Positions 50,042-59,641 of a stretch of 64,000 bases of DNA are shown here, in pieces (within the stretch, counting starts at the first letter, position 1; the number at the start of each line of letters is the position of its first letter). The notes beneath the pieces are model-generated. The model ran no database searches, was not told where the DNA came from, and was given only the letters and a program-made list of their open reading frames with translations. Both the position numbers and the translations under genes were made by a program. The stretch covers positions 107,254 to 171,253 of the forward strand of contig NZ_LZGL01000018.1 in the NCBI RefSeq assembly GCF_001690685.1, read 5' to 3'. The DNA comes from Gilliamella sp. wkB112 (GTDB lineage Bacteria > Pseudomonadota > Gammaproteobacteria > Enterobacterales > Orbaceae).

Positions 50042-51076
50042 ATGTCAATTTCAAAAGAAGATCGAATATTAGGTACGTTATATGGACAAGCGCTTGGCGA
50101 CGCAATGGGAATGCCGTCAGAGTTATGGCCAAGAGCTAAGGTCCAATCCTATTTCGGTTGGATTGAAACTTTTTTGCCAGGACCTAAAGAAAATAACGCT
50201 GCATGTTATTTCAAACAGGCCGAATTTACCGATGACACTTCAATGGCTCTCGCTTTAGCTGATGCGGTTATCGAATGTAATGGTGAAATTTCCCCCACCA
50301 TCATTGCTCGAAATATAATGAAATGGGCGCAAGAATTCGATGCTTTTAATAAGAATGTTCTAGGTCCAACCTCTAAAATTGCACTTAATGAAATAATAAA
50401 AGGTAGATCAATTGAATCATTGGAAAATAATGGAACAACTAATGGTGCAGCGATGCGTGTTTCACCATTAGGTTGTCTTCTATCAACTAAGAATTTGGAT
50501 CATTTTATTAAACAAATAGCTCTAGCTTCAAGCCCTACCCATAAATCAGACATCGCCATTGCAGGTGCTGTAGCAATTGCATGGGCCATTTCTAAAGCTA
50601 TTGATAATTGTACTTGGCAACAAATTAAATTAGGTATTTCAACTGTTGCTAATATTGCTCAACAGCAAAAAATCACAACATTTAGTCCTTCTATGTCATC
50701 ACGAATCCAACTTGGATTAGATATAGCTCAAAAGCCGATTGGTATTGAATCTCGTTTATCCGACATTTATAACATTATTGGAGCAGGAACAAATACGATA
50801 GAGTCTGTACCTGCTGCAATAGCTATGGTTGAAATTGCACAAACTGATCCTAATCAATGCGCAATATTGTGTGCTAACTTAGGTGGAGATACCGACACTA
50901 TTGGTGCAATGGCAACAGCAATTTGCGGAGCTTTAAATGGAATTGAAAGTATCAATCCACACTGGAAAAAACAATTAGACGAGGCTAATCAACTTGATTT
51001 TACTCATTACAGCAAACAACTTTCTCGATTAAGACAGCTAAAGGAGTTAACTGATGATCACCCGTCAACTGATTAG
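50042..51076 (+). CDS. yegU: ADP-ribosylglycohydrolase-family protein YegU
   Basis: 344 residues (E. coli YegU 334). Metal-binding motifs 'FTDDTSMALALADA' and 'LGGDTDTIGAMATAICGA' are the conserved DraG-type binuclear-metal sites. The family cleaves N- or O-glycosidic ADP-ribosyl bonds; in this operon it may release the sugar from an imported nucleoside-like compound (inference). AAGAGGA ribosome-binding site. It overlaps yegV by 23 bases. Confidence 0.9.
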   Translation: MSISKEDRILGTLYGQALGDAMGMPSELWPRAKVQSYFGWIETFLPGPKENNAACYFKQAEFTDDTSMALALADAVIECNGEISPTIIARNIMKWAQEFDAFNKNVLGPTSKIALNEIIKGRSIESLENNGTTNGAAMRVSPLGCLLSTKNLDHFIKQIALASSPTHKSDIAIAGAVAIAWAISKAIDNCTWQQIKLGISTVANIAQQQKITTFSPSMSSRIQLGLDIAQKPIGIESRLSDIYNIIGAGTNTIESVPAAIAMVEIAQTDPNQCAILCANLGGDTDTIGAMATAICGALNGIESINPHWKKQLDEANQLDFTHYSKQLSRLRQLKELTDDHPSTD

Positions 51077-52028
51077 TCAAATTGGTGCATTACAAACTAA
51101 AAGGCAAATTTGCGTTCTTGGTGCTGCCATTATCGATTTAGTCATGAAAACACCAAGATTACCTCACTCAGGTGAAGATATTTCATTGTCTCAACATGAA
51201 AGACATATCGGTGGATGTGCTTTTAATATTGCTTTAATGTTAAAAAGGCTAGAGTTGAATTCATATAACGCATTACCAATTGGTAATGGTGTTTGGGCAA
51301 ATGAAGTGAGTCAAATGATGGGATATCATAATATATCATCCGTTTTATCTAATCCTGATGGTGATAATGGTTGGTGTCTGGCTTTAGTAGAGCCTTCTGG
51401 CGAAAGAACATTTTTAACAATAGAAGGAGTTGAAAATACATGGAATTGGGAAATACTTAATCAACTTAAAATTGAAAAAGATGCTCTAATCTATTTATCT
51501 GGTTATCAGTTAACTAGTAATACGGGCGAAACCATTCTAGATTGGTTAGAATCATTAACGATACCTTTTACATTATTTATTGATTTTGGGCCAAGAATCT
51601 CCAAGCTAAATAAAGAAATATTAACTCGATTATTCGCATTTAAACCTATTTTATCGGTTAATCGCCAGGAAGCTCAATTTCTTGGATTAAATACTCAATC
51701 ATCAGATCTTAAACTTTCTGTACAAAATTTTGCTAAAATGTGGTTCGATATGTATGAAACTCCAATCATAGTTCGATTAGATTGTTTAGGTGCCTATTGC
51801 TATGAAAAAGAAGAACAAACATGGACCGATATATTTCCTGTCAAAGTGATCGATACTATAGGCGCAGGAGATAACCATGCAGGTGGTGTTTTAGCTGCAT
51901 TATCTGCTAATTGGTCTCTAGCGGATGCGGTATTATTAGGTAACGCTGTAGCCTCTTACGTCGTCGGTCAATCAGGTGCTGATTGTTCACCAACTAAAGA
52001 ACAACTGATTAAACACATTAGACATTAA
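51054..52028 (+). CDS. yegV: PfkB-family sugar kinase YegV
   Basis: 324 residues (E. coli 321). Ribokinase-fold kinase: 'GGCAFNIALMLKRL' at the N-terminal signature and 'DTIGAGDNHAGGVLAALSA' with the catalytic Asp at the C-terminal signature. 'GDNGWCLALVEPSGERTF' is shared closely with E. coli YegV. It presumably phosphorylates the sugar released by YegU. Translationally coupled to yegU by overlap. Confidence 0.92.
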   Translation: MITRQLISQIGALQTKRQICVLGAAIIDLVMKTPRLPHSGEDISLSQHERHIGGCAFNIALMLKRLELNSYNALPIGNGVWANEVSQMMGYHNISSVLSNPDGDNGWCLALVEPSGERTFLTIEGVENTWNWEILNQLKIEKDALIYLSGYQLTSNTGETILDWLESLTIPFTLFIDFGPRISKLNKEILTRLFAFKPILSVNRQEAQFLGLNTQSSDLKLSVQNFAKMWFDMYETPIIVRLDCLGAYCYEKEEQTWTDIFPVKVIDTIGAGDNHAGGVLAALSANWSLADAVLLGNAVASYVVGQSGADCSPTKEQLIKHIRH

Positions 52029-52109
52029 TCTATTTAATTGTAGTACATTATTTATAATTATATTTAAAAGAAGTTATTCATTTATTACTAAACACGACAA
52101 TCCTAAACC

Positions 52110-52133
52110 AAAGGGGGGGATTCCCCCTTTTAA
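52110..52133 (+). terminator. Terminator of the yegTUV operon
   Basis: Stem AAAGGGGG/CCCCCTTT with a 5-base loop and a short T run, 82 bases after yegV. Confidence 0.8.
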
Positions 52134-52264
52134 TATCACTATTTTGCAATCAATTCACCTTATCTATTCTATTATTTCTTCTTTCAACTAGCTATAAAAA
52201 ACATTAGTATTGTCTTAATCAGCTAATTAGAAAATTCATATTACAATAACACTAATAACTATCT

Positions 52265-53002
52265 TTATTCTTCCGATGTGAATACATACATATCGCTACG
52301 ACAATGATTGATACTATATTCAATAGGATTATTATTTACATCAAATACTTGTTGTTTTATAACCAAAACAGGAACTAACTCTTTTAATGACATAACTTGT
52401 TTAAATTCGTCATCGGGCATACTCGCACATACCCAGTTTTTAGCATGCATGGGAATAATGTTTCGGCTGTGAAAGAAGCTATACAGAGATAATTGAATAT
52501 CATCAATATTATCAATAAACGTTTTAGGTACAAATGATTCCTCTATCGATACCGGATAATCGTCAATATAACGAATACGCTTTAACATAAAAACATCTTC
52601 ATTACTACGAATATTAAGATACTTTGCCACTTCTGGAGAAGCTTTAATCAACTGTTTATTGACCCATATAGTATTAGGCTTTTGTCCACGTATATGAATT
52701 TGCTGAGAAAATCCTTTAAGGGTTTTAAGTGAGTATTCAAATGAACCTTTAACATATGTACCATAACCTCGAGTTCGGACTATAACACTTTCCTTTTCTA
52801 ATTGTGCTAATGCTTTACGAATAGTAATACGTGAAATATCTAGTTGTTCAGTAAATTCTCTTTCACTTGGCAAAAAGTCTCCTTTCTTTAAGATACCTAT
52901 AGTGATTTGTTTTTTAATAATATCAACAAATTGTTGGTACAAGGGCAATTTAGTATTTTTGTCTAAATGTCTTTGTAAACAAGAAATTAAATTATTACTC
53001 AT
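52265..53002 (-). CDS. yegW: GntR/HutC-family regulator YegW
   Basis: 245 residues (E. coli YegW 248). N-terminal winged helix 'KKGDFLPSEREFTEQLDISR' with 'ITIRKALAQLEKESVIVRTR', then a UTRA effector domain. In E. coli yegW is divergent from yegT; here it lies at the far end and converges with yegV, so the cassette has been rearranged. It is the likely regulator of yegTUV. Confidence 0.88.
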   Translation of the reverse strand: MSNNLISCLQRHLDKNTKLPLYQQFVDIIKKQITIGILKKGDFLPSEREFTEQLDISRITIRKALAQLEKESVIVRTRGYGTYVKGSFEYSLKTLKGFSQQIHIRGQKPNTIWVNKQLIKASPEVAKYLNIRSNEDVFMLKRIRYIDDYPVSIEESFVPKTFIDNIDDIQLSLYSFFHSRNIIPMHAKNWVCASMPDDEFKQVMSLKELVPVLVIKQQVFDVNNNPIEYSINHCRSDMYVFTSEE

Positions 53003-53248
53003 TTTGTTCTCAATACCTTTATAACACTTATTTATATTTTTGTTTTTTTATCAGTGATTTTTTACTATCAGAATAACCGGTCTTAGATAGGTATTATCAT
53101 ACAGATGAAAACGAATAAAAGCTATAAACACCATTTTACATTAGTGATAATCTACCATAGTGATATTACAGCGTTTTTTTAAAGAAAACTGACATTATAT
53201 TTATGATAATTAAGATAATAAAATATTATTAGTATGAAGAGAGGCAAG

Positions 53249-53520
53249 ATAGTCGTGATCATGTTTTAAGCCCATATATTGTTCACAGAATACCGGAAAA
53301 AGCGACTAAGCAGAATAAAAGCGTCGTTCACTTTACACAAGTTGATGCCGGTTATTTAAGTAAGTCTTTTCTGCTATCAGGGATGAAATAGGTATCATGA
53401 GTAATTTTCTGATTGAATACCGACCAACCTTTCACGAAATACTTACATTATCTGCTCATTTATGAAGAATCAACTAAAGTTTATACTAAAGGGTATATGT
53501 GCCTCACGCTCAAATCGTAA
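53249..53520 (+). pseudogene. Decayed tyrosine integrase (C-terminal part)
   Basis: Fragments in order: 'DSRDHVLSPYIVHRIPEKAT', 'VVHFTQVDAGYLSKSF' (53249-53392), then 'RPTFHEILTLSAHL' and, one frame over, 'YEESTKVYTKGYM' up to the repeat at 53525. 'HVVSP..VHR.P', 'H.TQV...YL...F' and 'PTFHEIRSLS..LY' are the order of motifs in the catalytic domain of phage/island integrases; the H-E-I-(R)-S-L box holds active-site residues, the Arg being replaced here by Leu. Stops and frameshifts make it non-functional. It points at the right-hand tRNA fragment. Confidence 0.7.
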
Positions 53521-53524
53521 TTTA

Positions 53525-53675
53525 GGTGGGGATCAGTGGTTCGAATCCACCCTGATGTACCATTCTAAAAATCGGTTTTCATCATAAAATCGTAGTCATC
53601 TATCAATTACTTCCTATAGATTTTTGAGTTCAAATAGCTATATTTTAAAATGTTTGGAATATTCAAAAAATATCC
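53525..53675 (+). repeat. Direct repeat, right copy (tRNA-Val 3' fragment plus flank)
   Basis: Second copy of 48404-48555. The tRNA part (to the CCA at about 53562) has mutated T-arm and acceptor positions and has no 5' half, so it is not a functional tRNA. It sits directly after the integrase relic. Candidate attR. Confidence 0.88.
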
Positions 53676-53681
53676 TAATAT

Positions 53682-53700
53682 GAAATTGATAATGATTATC
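53682..53700. promoter_or_regulatory. Fur-box-like site, orphan
   Basis: GAAATTGATAATGATTATC matches 16 of 19 positions of the Fur consensus GATAATGATAATCATTATC. It lies downstream of the 3' end of the TonB receptor gene and 7 bases after the tRNA repeat. No gene with a start nearby explains it. Confidence 0.55.
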
Positions 53701-53774
53701 TGATTTATATTCTTTTCCAATTTTAAAGGACTTAAATATTACCATAAGTAAGTATCTAAATTAATAACCAAATT

Positions 53775-53806
53775 ATAAAAAAGGTAACAGTTGTAACTAT
53801 CACCTT
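53775..53806 (-). terminator. Terminator of the TonB receptor gene
   Basis: On the minus strand, AAGGTGATAGTT pairs imperfectly with AACTGTTACCTT and is followed by six T, 56 bases past the stop codon. Confidence 0.7.
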
Positions 53807-53861
53807 AACTAAAAAAACAATACCTTTAATTAATTATAATTAAACGTTAAAGCCAAAATGA

Positions 53862-55835
53862 TTAGAAATTAATTTCAGTACCGACAAAGTAACGCCGACC
53901 TTCAAGGGTTTTACCAAAATCCTCGTTACTTACATCTTTGTCAAATAAGTTATAAACACCTGCATAAATTTTTGCCTGCTTATTAATATTATAAGATGCA
54001 CCTACATCCCAGAAAGTATAGCCCGGATACTCTGTTTTTTTGCCATCACGGTTGGTTGTTGTTTCTATACCATAATAAGCCACTTTCGTCCATAAATCCC
54101 ATTGGTTAGTAATATACCAATCAAGTTGAGTATTGAACTTTTGCTTAGGGGTGCGATTTAAAGGTTTACCTTTATTAACTCCACTTTTTTGTTCAGTCTT
54201 AGTCCATGAATAATTAGAACTTAATGAAAAATTGGTAAATAAAGGAGTTTTGAATGAAAGTTCAAGACCTTTAAGATCGGCTTTATCGACATTTTCTCGG
54301 GTTTGAACTAAATCATATTTTCTTTTAACACCTGCAATTCCACATTTTTTACTGCCAGCATCACCCTGACAAATTGTTTGAGTTTGAATTTTATCCTTAT
54401 ATTTAGTATAAAATGCGGTAGCAGAAGCATCAATACCATAGTCATTAGTATAACCAATACCTATTTCGAAATTATTAGATTTTTCTGGTTTTAAATTTGG
54501 ATTTCCCAGAACTATACCATCATACTTCCATCCCCCAGTACCTTGGCCCCAATCTGATACTACTGAACGTAAATTTGGCGTCGCATAACCAGTTGAGTAA
54601 CCACCTTTTAAAGTAAAGTTATCATCGATATTCCATACACTATAAACTCTTGGATTCCAGTTACTTCCATAATTTTCATCTTTGTTATAACGTAAACCTA
54701 AAGTCAAATTCCAATTTTCCAAAATACTCAATTCATCTTCGCTAAATAATGCATAGTTCCAACGATCAATTTTAGTTATACCACCTTCCAGTTTATTACC
54801 TTTATCATGTAATTCTTGATAATTATATTTTCCCCCAACAGTAAGCATATTGATACTAAATGGAATGGTTACTCGGCTATCTAAATCAGTATTTCTAATC
54901 TTCATTTTACGGTCTGGATTATTATTTTCCTCATATGCAACAAAGGAGGTAGTAGACACATCGTTAAATAACCCATTATGCGTTAAAGCAAATGAATTAC
55001 GATGATTATCACGCTCGAAAACTCCTTGCTTAACTGTACGTGTTTTATTCGGGCTAGCCTTACTATTTTGCAGAGCGCGTCCGAAGTCAAAATCAAATGT
55101 TTGTGTTTCTGTGGCATTTAACGTTAATTTACCATTTAAACTGCGCAATTTTTGTTCTGCATGACCGTTCAAAAACCTATCTTCGTGACGATTAGAATAT
55201 TGCCCATAAAGTTGAATACCTAAAATATCATCTATAATTGGGCCCATCGTTGAAAAACTGCTAGTATAAGTATTTTTTTCGTCAGAGTGATAAGGCATTA
55301 CCGATTCTAGTCGTAATCCTGCATGCCAATTGTTTGATACTTTTTTGGTGATGATATTAATAACCCCGCCCATCGCATCTGATCCATATAAAGATGACAT
55401 TGGTCCTCGCACCACTTCAATACGCTCTATCGCTGTCAAAGGCGGTAACCAACCTTGTTCAAATCCTGAATTATCGCCATTTGGGCGAGTTTCACGAGTA
55501 CTAATTTTTTTGCCATCTACTAAAATCATTGTATATTTAGCATCCATACCTCGAATACTAATATCTGTTGCATCACCACCACCAGTAATAGTCACACCAG
55601 GTATATCTTTTAGTGCATCAGTCACATCCCGATAAGGCTTATTGCTAATTTCTTCTGGGGTAATTACTGAAATTGTAGCCGGAGCTTCTTTAATTTGTTG
55701 TGAAAATCCTGAAGCAGTTACTACCATGGTATCAATATCGGGATTAGTTGCAGCCATCGCTGTCGTAGATAACGAAAGTAGAATGCTTGAATTAAGCATA
55801 TGTTTTGCTAATTTTAATTTTCTATTTTGTATCAT
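53862..55835 (-). CDS. TonB-dependent outer-membrane receptor, probably for a catecholate-type siderophore
   Basis: 657 residues. Signal peptide (about residues 1-28), TonB box 'DTMVVTAS', plug domain ('ISVITPEEISNKPYRDVTDA', 'VVRGPMSSLYGSDAMGGVIN') and a 22-strand barrel ending in Phe ('YFVGTEINF'). The overall pattern is that of CirA/FepA/IroN-type receptors. The divergent gene encodes a siderophore-binding lipoprotein, and Fur-like boxes lie between them, which supports iron-repressed uptake. The exact ligand cannot be told. No frameshift. Confidence 0.9.
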   Translation of the reverse strand: MIQNRKLKLAKHMLNSSILLSLSTTAMAATNPDIDTMVVTASGFSQQIKEAPATISVITPEEISNKPYRDVTDALKDIPGVTITGGGDATDISIRGMDAKYTMILVDGKKISTRETRPNGDNSGFEQGWLPPLTAIERIEVVRGPMSSLYGSDAMGGVINIITKKVSNNWHAGLRLESVMPYHSDEKNTYTSSFSTMGPIIDDILGIQLYGQYSNRHEDRFLNGHAEQKLRSLNGKLTLNATETQTFDFDFGRALQNSKASPNKTRTVKQGVFERDNHRNSFALTHNGLFNDVSTTSFVAYEENNNPDRKMKIRNTDLDSRVTIPFSINMLTVGGKYNYQELHDKGNKLEGGITKIDRWNYALFSEDELSILENWNLTLGLRYNKDENYGSNWNPRVYSVWNIDDNFTLKGGYSTGYATPNLRSVVSDWGQGTGGWKYDGIVLGNPNLKPEKSNNFEIGIGYTNDYGIDASATAFYTKYKDKIQTQTICQGDAGSKKCGIAGVKRKYDLVQTRENVDKADLKGLELSFKTPLFTNFSLSSNYSWTKTEQKSGVNKGKPLNRTPKQKFNTQLDWYITNQWDLWTKVAYYGIETTTNRDGKKTEYPGYTFWDVGASYNINKQAKIYAGVYNLFDKDVSNEDFGKTLEGRRYFVGTEINF

Positions 55836-55902
55836 TTCCTATAACCTTATTATTTATATTGATATTTATCAAATTAATGGGCTGAAGAACAGTACACTAT
55901 AT

Positions 55903-55921
55903 GAGAATAATTATCAATATC
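55903..55921. promoter_or_regulatory. Fur-box-like site on the TonB receptor side
   Basis: GAGAATAATTATCAATATC, 15 of 19 consensus positions, 68 bases before the TonB receptor start. Confidence 0.65.
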
Positions 55922-55966
55922 TTTACGGAATATTATTTATTTATAGACAAACATTAAAAGTTAAAT

Positions 55967-55985
55967 AATAATAATTATCATTCTT
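55967..55985. promoter_or_regulatory. Fur-box-like site on the binding-protein side
   Basis: AATAATAATTATCATTCTT, 14 of 19 consensus positions, 22 bases before the start of the siderophore-binding lipoprotein. Confidence 0.6.
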
Positions 55986-56007
55986 AATAGCGAATAGAGG
56001 GTAAAAG

Positions 56008-56934
56008 ATGAATAAACAGAGAAAATTACTGTTAACTGGCGTTGCTGCACTGATATTGGTTTTAACTGGATGCCAGTCAACTAATACGCTGACAGTAACC
56101 ACAGAAAGTCAAACCGTTGTAGTACCAAAATCGCCGAAAAAAGTTGTCGTCATGAACTATGGTGCATTGGATACGTTAGATGCATTAGGAAAAGGCTCGA
56201 TAGTTGTAGGTACTCCATTATCTGTTATTCCTTCATATTTACAGCAATATAGTAATGCTCATATTACCGATACAGGGAACATGAAAGAACCTAATATTGA
56301 TGCCATAAAACAAGCTAAACCTGAATTAATTATTATTGATGGTCGACAAGCCAAAAGAGCAGAAGAATTTTCTAAAATTGCTCCAGTAATTAATTTAAGT
56401 GTTGATGGAAAAAATTATCTTGAATCAACTAAAAATCATATTAATGTGTTGGCAAATATCACAGGAACAGAGAAAACTGCTTCTAATTTGATTCAATCAC
56501 TTGATACTAAGATCAATAATGCTCAATCTGTTACTCAGGCAAGTCATAAAAAAGCAATTGTCGCTATTCATAATGATGGCAAGATGATCCTGATTAATAC
56601 TAGTTCTTCAGCGACACTTATTCATGATGTTTTAAAAGTAAAACGGGCTGTACCAGTAGTAGCAACAACAAATCCTGATCCAAAAGTAAGACCTAAACCA
56701 GTGTTCATTGATAGCCAATTTATCAGTAAAGTTAAACCTGATATTATTTATGTTGTTGACCGTAGCAAGGCCATTGGTCAGCAAGCTATGGCTACTAATT
56801 ATTTTGATCAAAAACTGTTAAAGAAAAATAAAACACATGTAGTTTATTTAACACCAGATCTTTGGTATTTATCTGGAGGGGGAGCTGAAAGTTTAGATCT
56901 CCAAATTGATGAAGTGATTAGTTCTTTAAAATAG
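56008..56934 (+). CDS. Siderophore ABC transporter substrate-binding lipoprotein
   Basis: 308 residues. Lipobox 'LVLTGC' (Cys 22), then the helical-backbone binding fold: 'PKKVVVMNYGALDTLDALG', 'PNIDAIKQAKPELIIIDGRQ', 'KPDIIYVVDRSKAIG'. Resembles FatB/CeuE-type catechol siderophore-binding proteins. Tethered in the periplasm, it would pass the ligand from the TonB receptor to an inner-membrane ABC permease. No permease or ATPase gene is adjacent, so those must lie elsewhere. Confidence 0.88.
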   Translation: MNKQRKLLLTGVAALILVLTGCQSTNTLTVTTESQTVVVPKSPKKVVVMNYGALDTLDALGKGSIVVGTPLSVIPSYLQQYSNAHITDTGNMKEPNIDAIKQAKPELIIIDGRQAKRAEEFSKIAPVINLSVDGKNYLESTKNHINVLANITGTEKTASNLIQSLDTKINNAQSVTQASHKKAIVAIHNDGKMILINTSSSATLIHDVLKVKRAVPVVATTNPDPKVRPKPVFIDSQFISKVKPDIIYVVDRSKAIGQQAMATNYFDQKLLKKNKTHVVYLTPDLWYLSGGGAESLDLQIDEVISSLK

Positions 56935-56973
56935 CTTAGTTGTTACAATATAAAATTATAAATTCCTATTTTT

Positions 56974-56998
56974 GCCCTTATTAATAAGGGCTTTTATT
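56974..56998 (+). terminator. Terminator after the binding-protein gene
   Basis: GCCCTTATT/AATAAGGGC palindrome followed by TTTTATTATT, 40 bases beyond the stop. Confidence 0.85.
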
Positions 56999-57026
56999 AT
57001 TATCATCCGAATTTGAAACTAAATTG

Positions 57027-58112
57027 TTAGAAATTTTCAGAAACCTCTGATAGATATTCAATTGCTTCTTCGTTACCTTGTTCTGCTGCAAGTTTATACC
57101 AATAATTTGCTTGTTCAATATCTTTAGCGACACCTTCACCATTTAAATATAAATAACCCAACCAACTCTGAGATTCAACATCACCTTGTTGAGCCAACTC
57201 TTTAAAGATATTAAATGCTTGAGTAAAGTCTTCAAAGCAATGATAATAAACTTCAGCTAAATATAATTGCCCTTTTTTATCACCTTGTTCTGCTGCAAGT
57301 TTTGCCCAATATAATGCTTGTTCCGCATTTTCTTCAACACCATGACCAATCATATAAGAACGAGATAAATAACACTGTGCTAACGAATTACCATTGTTGG
57401 CTGATTGTTTTATCCAATAAATAGCCATTTTTATATTTATATTAATACCACCAAGTCCCTTTGCATAAAAATTTGCTCCCAATAAAAACTGTGCTTGAGA
57501 ACTATTTTGTTGTGCTGCTTGTTCAAACCAATAAAATGCTTTTGTTAAATCAGGTTCTAAAAAATCATTTCCATCCCAATATAGTATTCCGAGATCAATT
57601 TGCGCATCAACATTCCCTCTTTCAGCACTCACTTCTTTCCAATAAAATGACTTTTCGATATTTTTATCAACACCATAGCCTTCCTCGAAAAAGCATGCCA
57701 TTTTATATTGAAAATCAATATTCCCCTTATTTGCTACTTTTAAACACCAATAAGCCGAATCTATAGGTTGATTTTTATGACGATAAAGATCGACTAAATT
57801 AATTTGAGCTCCAATATCATCTTGCTCAGCAGCTTTTTTATACCAATAAATAGCTAAATCAAAATCTTTTGCGATAGCACTATTACCATCGTAATAGAAA
57901 TGCCCTAATTGGACTTGGGAATAAATATTGCCCTTTCTAGCTGCTTTATCATAATATTTAAAGGCTAATTGATAATTATTTTTTTTTACATAATCATCAG
58001 CCAAATCTACATGTGATAATATTTTATTGTTTTTTGATTTAACTAATTGTTGTACAAAGTTAGTATAAATTTCCTTACACTTCTGAATAGCATAAATAAT
58101 CTGTCGCATCAT
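57027..58112 (-). CDS. Sel1-like repeat protein
   Basis: 361 residues made of about eight Sel1 repeats of roughly 36 residues ('A..YY.KAA..GN..AQ..LG..Y' units such as 'AFKYYDKAARKGNIYSQVQL' and 'ANYWYKLAAEQGNEEAIEYL'). No clear signal peptide; the N-terminal 30 residues are basic. Sel1 proteins are protein-interaction scaffolds; partners cannot be predicted. It converges with the binding-protein gene. Confidence 0.88.
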   Translation of the reverse strand: MMRQIIYAIQKCKEIYTNFVQQLVKSKNNKILSHVDLADDYVKKNNYQLAFKYYDKAARKGNIYSQVQLGHFYYDGNSAIAKDFDLAIYWYKKAAEQDDIGAQINLVDLYRHKNQPIDSAYWCLKVANKGNIDFQYKMACFFEEGYGVDKNIEKSFYWKEVSAERGNVDAQIDLGILYWDGNDFLEPDLTKAFYWFEQAAQQNSSQAQFLLGANFYAKGLGGININIKMAIYWIKQSANNGNSLAQCYLSRSYMIGHGVEENAEQALYWAKLAAEQGDKKGQLYLAEVYYHCFEDFTQAFNIFKELAQQGDVESQSWLGYLYLNGEGVAKDIEQANYWYKLAAEQGNEEAIEYLSEVSENF

Positions 58113-58309
58113 AAAAATAATTAATTGTAGATGAATTAAAATGTTAATGAGTAAAAGTCATATTTCACAAGGAAAGAAATACAAAATCTATATCTTATCT
58201 AATTTTAAATGTGATAAAATATTTCTGTTAATTTAACATCTTAACTGAATAAATTATATTGATTTCTCAAATAATACCTCAATAACAATAAAACACTATT
58301 ATAAATAAT

Positions 58310-59632
58310 ATGAATATGTCATCACCAACAATTGGATTTGTGAGCCTTGGTTGTCCTAAAAATTTAGTAGACTCTGAGCGTATTTTAACTGAACTTCGGA
58401 CTCAAGGTTATCAAGTAGTACCAAGTTATGACAATGCAGATCTAGTCATTGTTAATACTTGCGGTTTTATCGATAGTGCCGTACAAGAATCGCTAGAAGC
58501 AATTGGCGAAGCATTACATGAAAATGGTAAAGTAATTGTGACTGGCTGTCTTGGTGCTAAGCAAGATCAAATCCGTAAAGTACATCCCAAAGTGCTTGAA
58601 ATTTCTGGGCCTCACAGCTATGAAGCGGTGCTTACGCATGTAAATAAATATGCACCTAAACCTGCATATAATCCTTTTACTAGTTTGGTGCCCGAGCAAG
58701 GAGTTAAATTAACGCCAAAACACTATGCCTATTTAAAAATCTCCGAAGGTTGCAATCATCGTTGTACTTTCTGTATTATTCCCTCACTTCGTGGTGATAT
58801 GTCTAGTCGTCCTATCGGTAATGTGCTAGATGAAGCTAAACGCTTAGCTGACAGTGGCGTGAAAGAACTATTAGTTATTGCCCAAGATACTTCTGCTTAT
58901 GGTGTTGATATTAACAATCGCACCAACTTTTGGAATGGTATGCCATTAAAAACTAACATACAAACCTTGTGTGAACAATTAGCTAGTTTAGGTATTTGGA
59001 TAAGATTACATTATATGTACCCATACCCAAGTGTTGATGATTTAATACCTTTAATGACGGATGGTAAAATTCTGCCTTATTTAGATGTGCCACTACAACA
59101 TGCTAGTCCTTCAGTATTAAAATCAATGAAACGCCCAGGTACAATTGATAAAACCCTAGAACGCATCCATAAATGGCGAGATATTTGCCCGGATATAACC
59201 CTGCGCTCCACCTTTATTGTGGGTTATCCAGGTGAAACTGAAAAGGATTTTGAAATATTACTCGACTTTTTAATGCAAGCACAATTAGATCGAGTTGGTT
59301 GTTTCCCATATAGTCCAGTTGAAGGCGCAGCAGCCAATGAACTAGCTAACCAAATACCGGATGCAGTCAAACAACAACGTTTTGATCGGTTTATGCAATT
59401 ACAGCAAACTATTTCTACCCAAAAATTACAAGCTAAAATTGGACAAACCTTAGATGTGATTATTGATGAAGTTGATGAAGAAGGAGCTATTGGTCGTAGT
59501 ATGGCCGATGCTCCTGAAATTGATGGAGTAGTTTATTTAAATGATGAAAAAAATGTTAATGTTGGTGATATCGTTCCAGTCAACATTGAACATTCAGATG
59601 AATATGATTTATGGGGTACTGTGCAACAGTAA
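58310..59632 (+). CDS. rimO: Ribosomal protein S12 methylthiotransferase RimO
   Basis: 440 residues (E. coli 441). Adds a methylthio group to Asp89 of ribosomal protein S12. First iron-sulfur cluster ligands Cys15 ('[12 protein letters not shown]'), Cys51 ('VNTCGFID') and Cys80 ('VTGCLG'); radical-SAM ligands Cys148, Cys152 and Cys155 in 'GCNHRCTFC'; C-terminal TRAM domain. An in-frame ATG two codons later (58316) is an alternative start. The MATE exporter gene follows 9 bases later. Confidence 0.98.
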   Translation: MNMSSPTIGFVSLGCPKNLVDSERILTELRTQGYQVVPSYDNADLVIVNTCGFIDSAVQESLEAIGEALHENGKVIVTGCLGAKQDQIRKVHPKVLEISGPHSYEAVLTHVNKYAPKPAYNPFTSLVPEQGVKLTPKHYAYLKISEGCNHRCTFCIIPSLRGDMSSRPIGNVLDEAKRLADSGVKELLVIAQDTSAYGVDINNRTNFWNGMPLKTNIQTLCEQLASLGIWIRLHYMYPYPSVDDLIPLMTDGKILPYLDVPLQHASPSVLKSMKRPGTIDKTLERIHKWRDICPDITLRSTFIVGYPGETEKDFEILLDFLMQAQLDRVGCFPYSPVEGAAANELANQIPDAVKQQRFDRFMQLQQTISTQKLQAKIGQTLDVIIDEVDEEGAIGRSMADAPEIDGVVYLNDEKNVNVGDIVPVNIEHSDEYDLWGTVQQ

Positions 59633-59641
59633 ACAAAATTA

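Noticed and set aside
53525..53562. Second tRNA-Val gene
   Set aside because: Only the 3' half is present, with mutated acceptor and T-arm bases; no anticodon or D arm precedes it.
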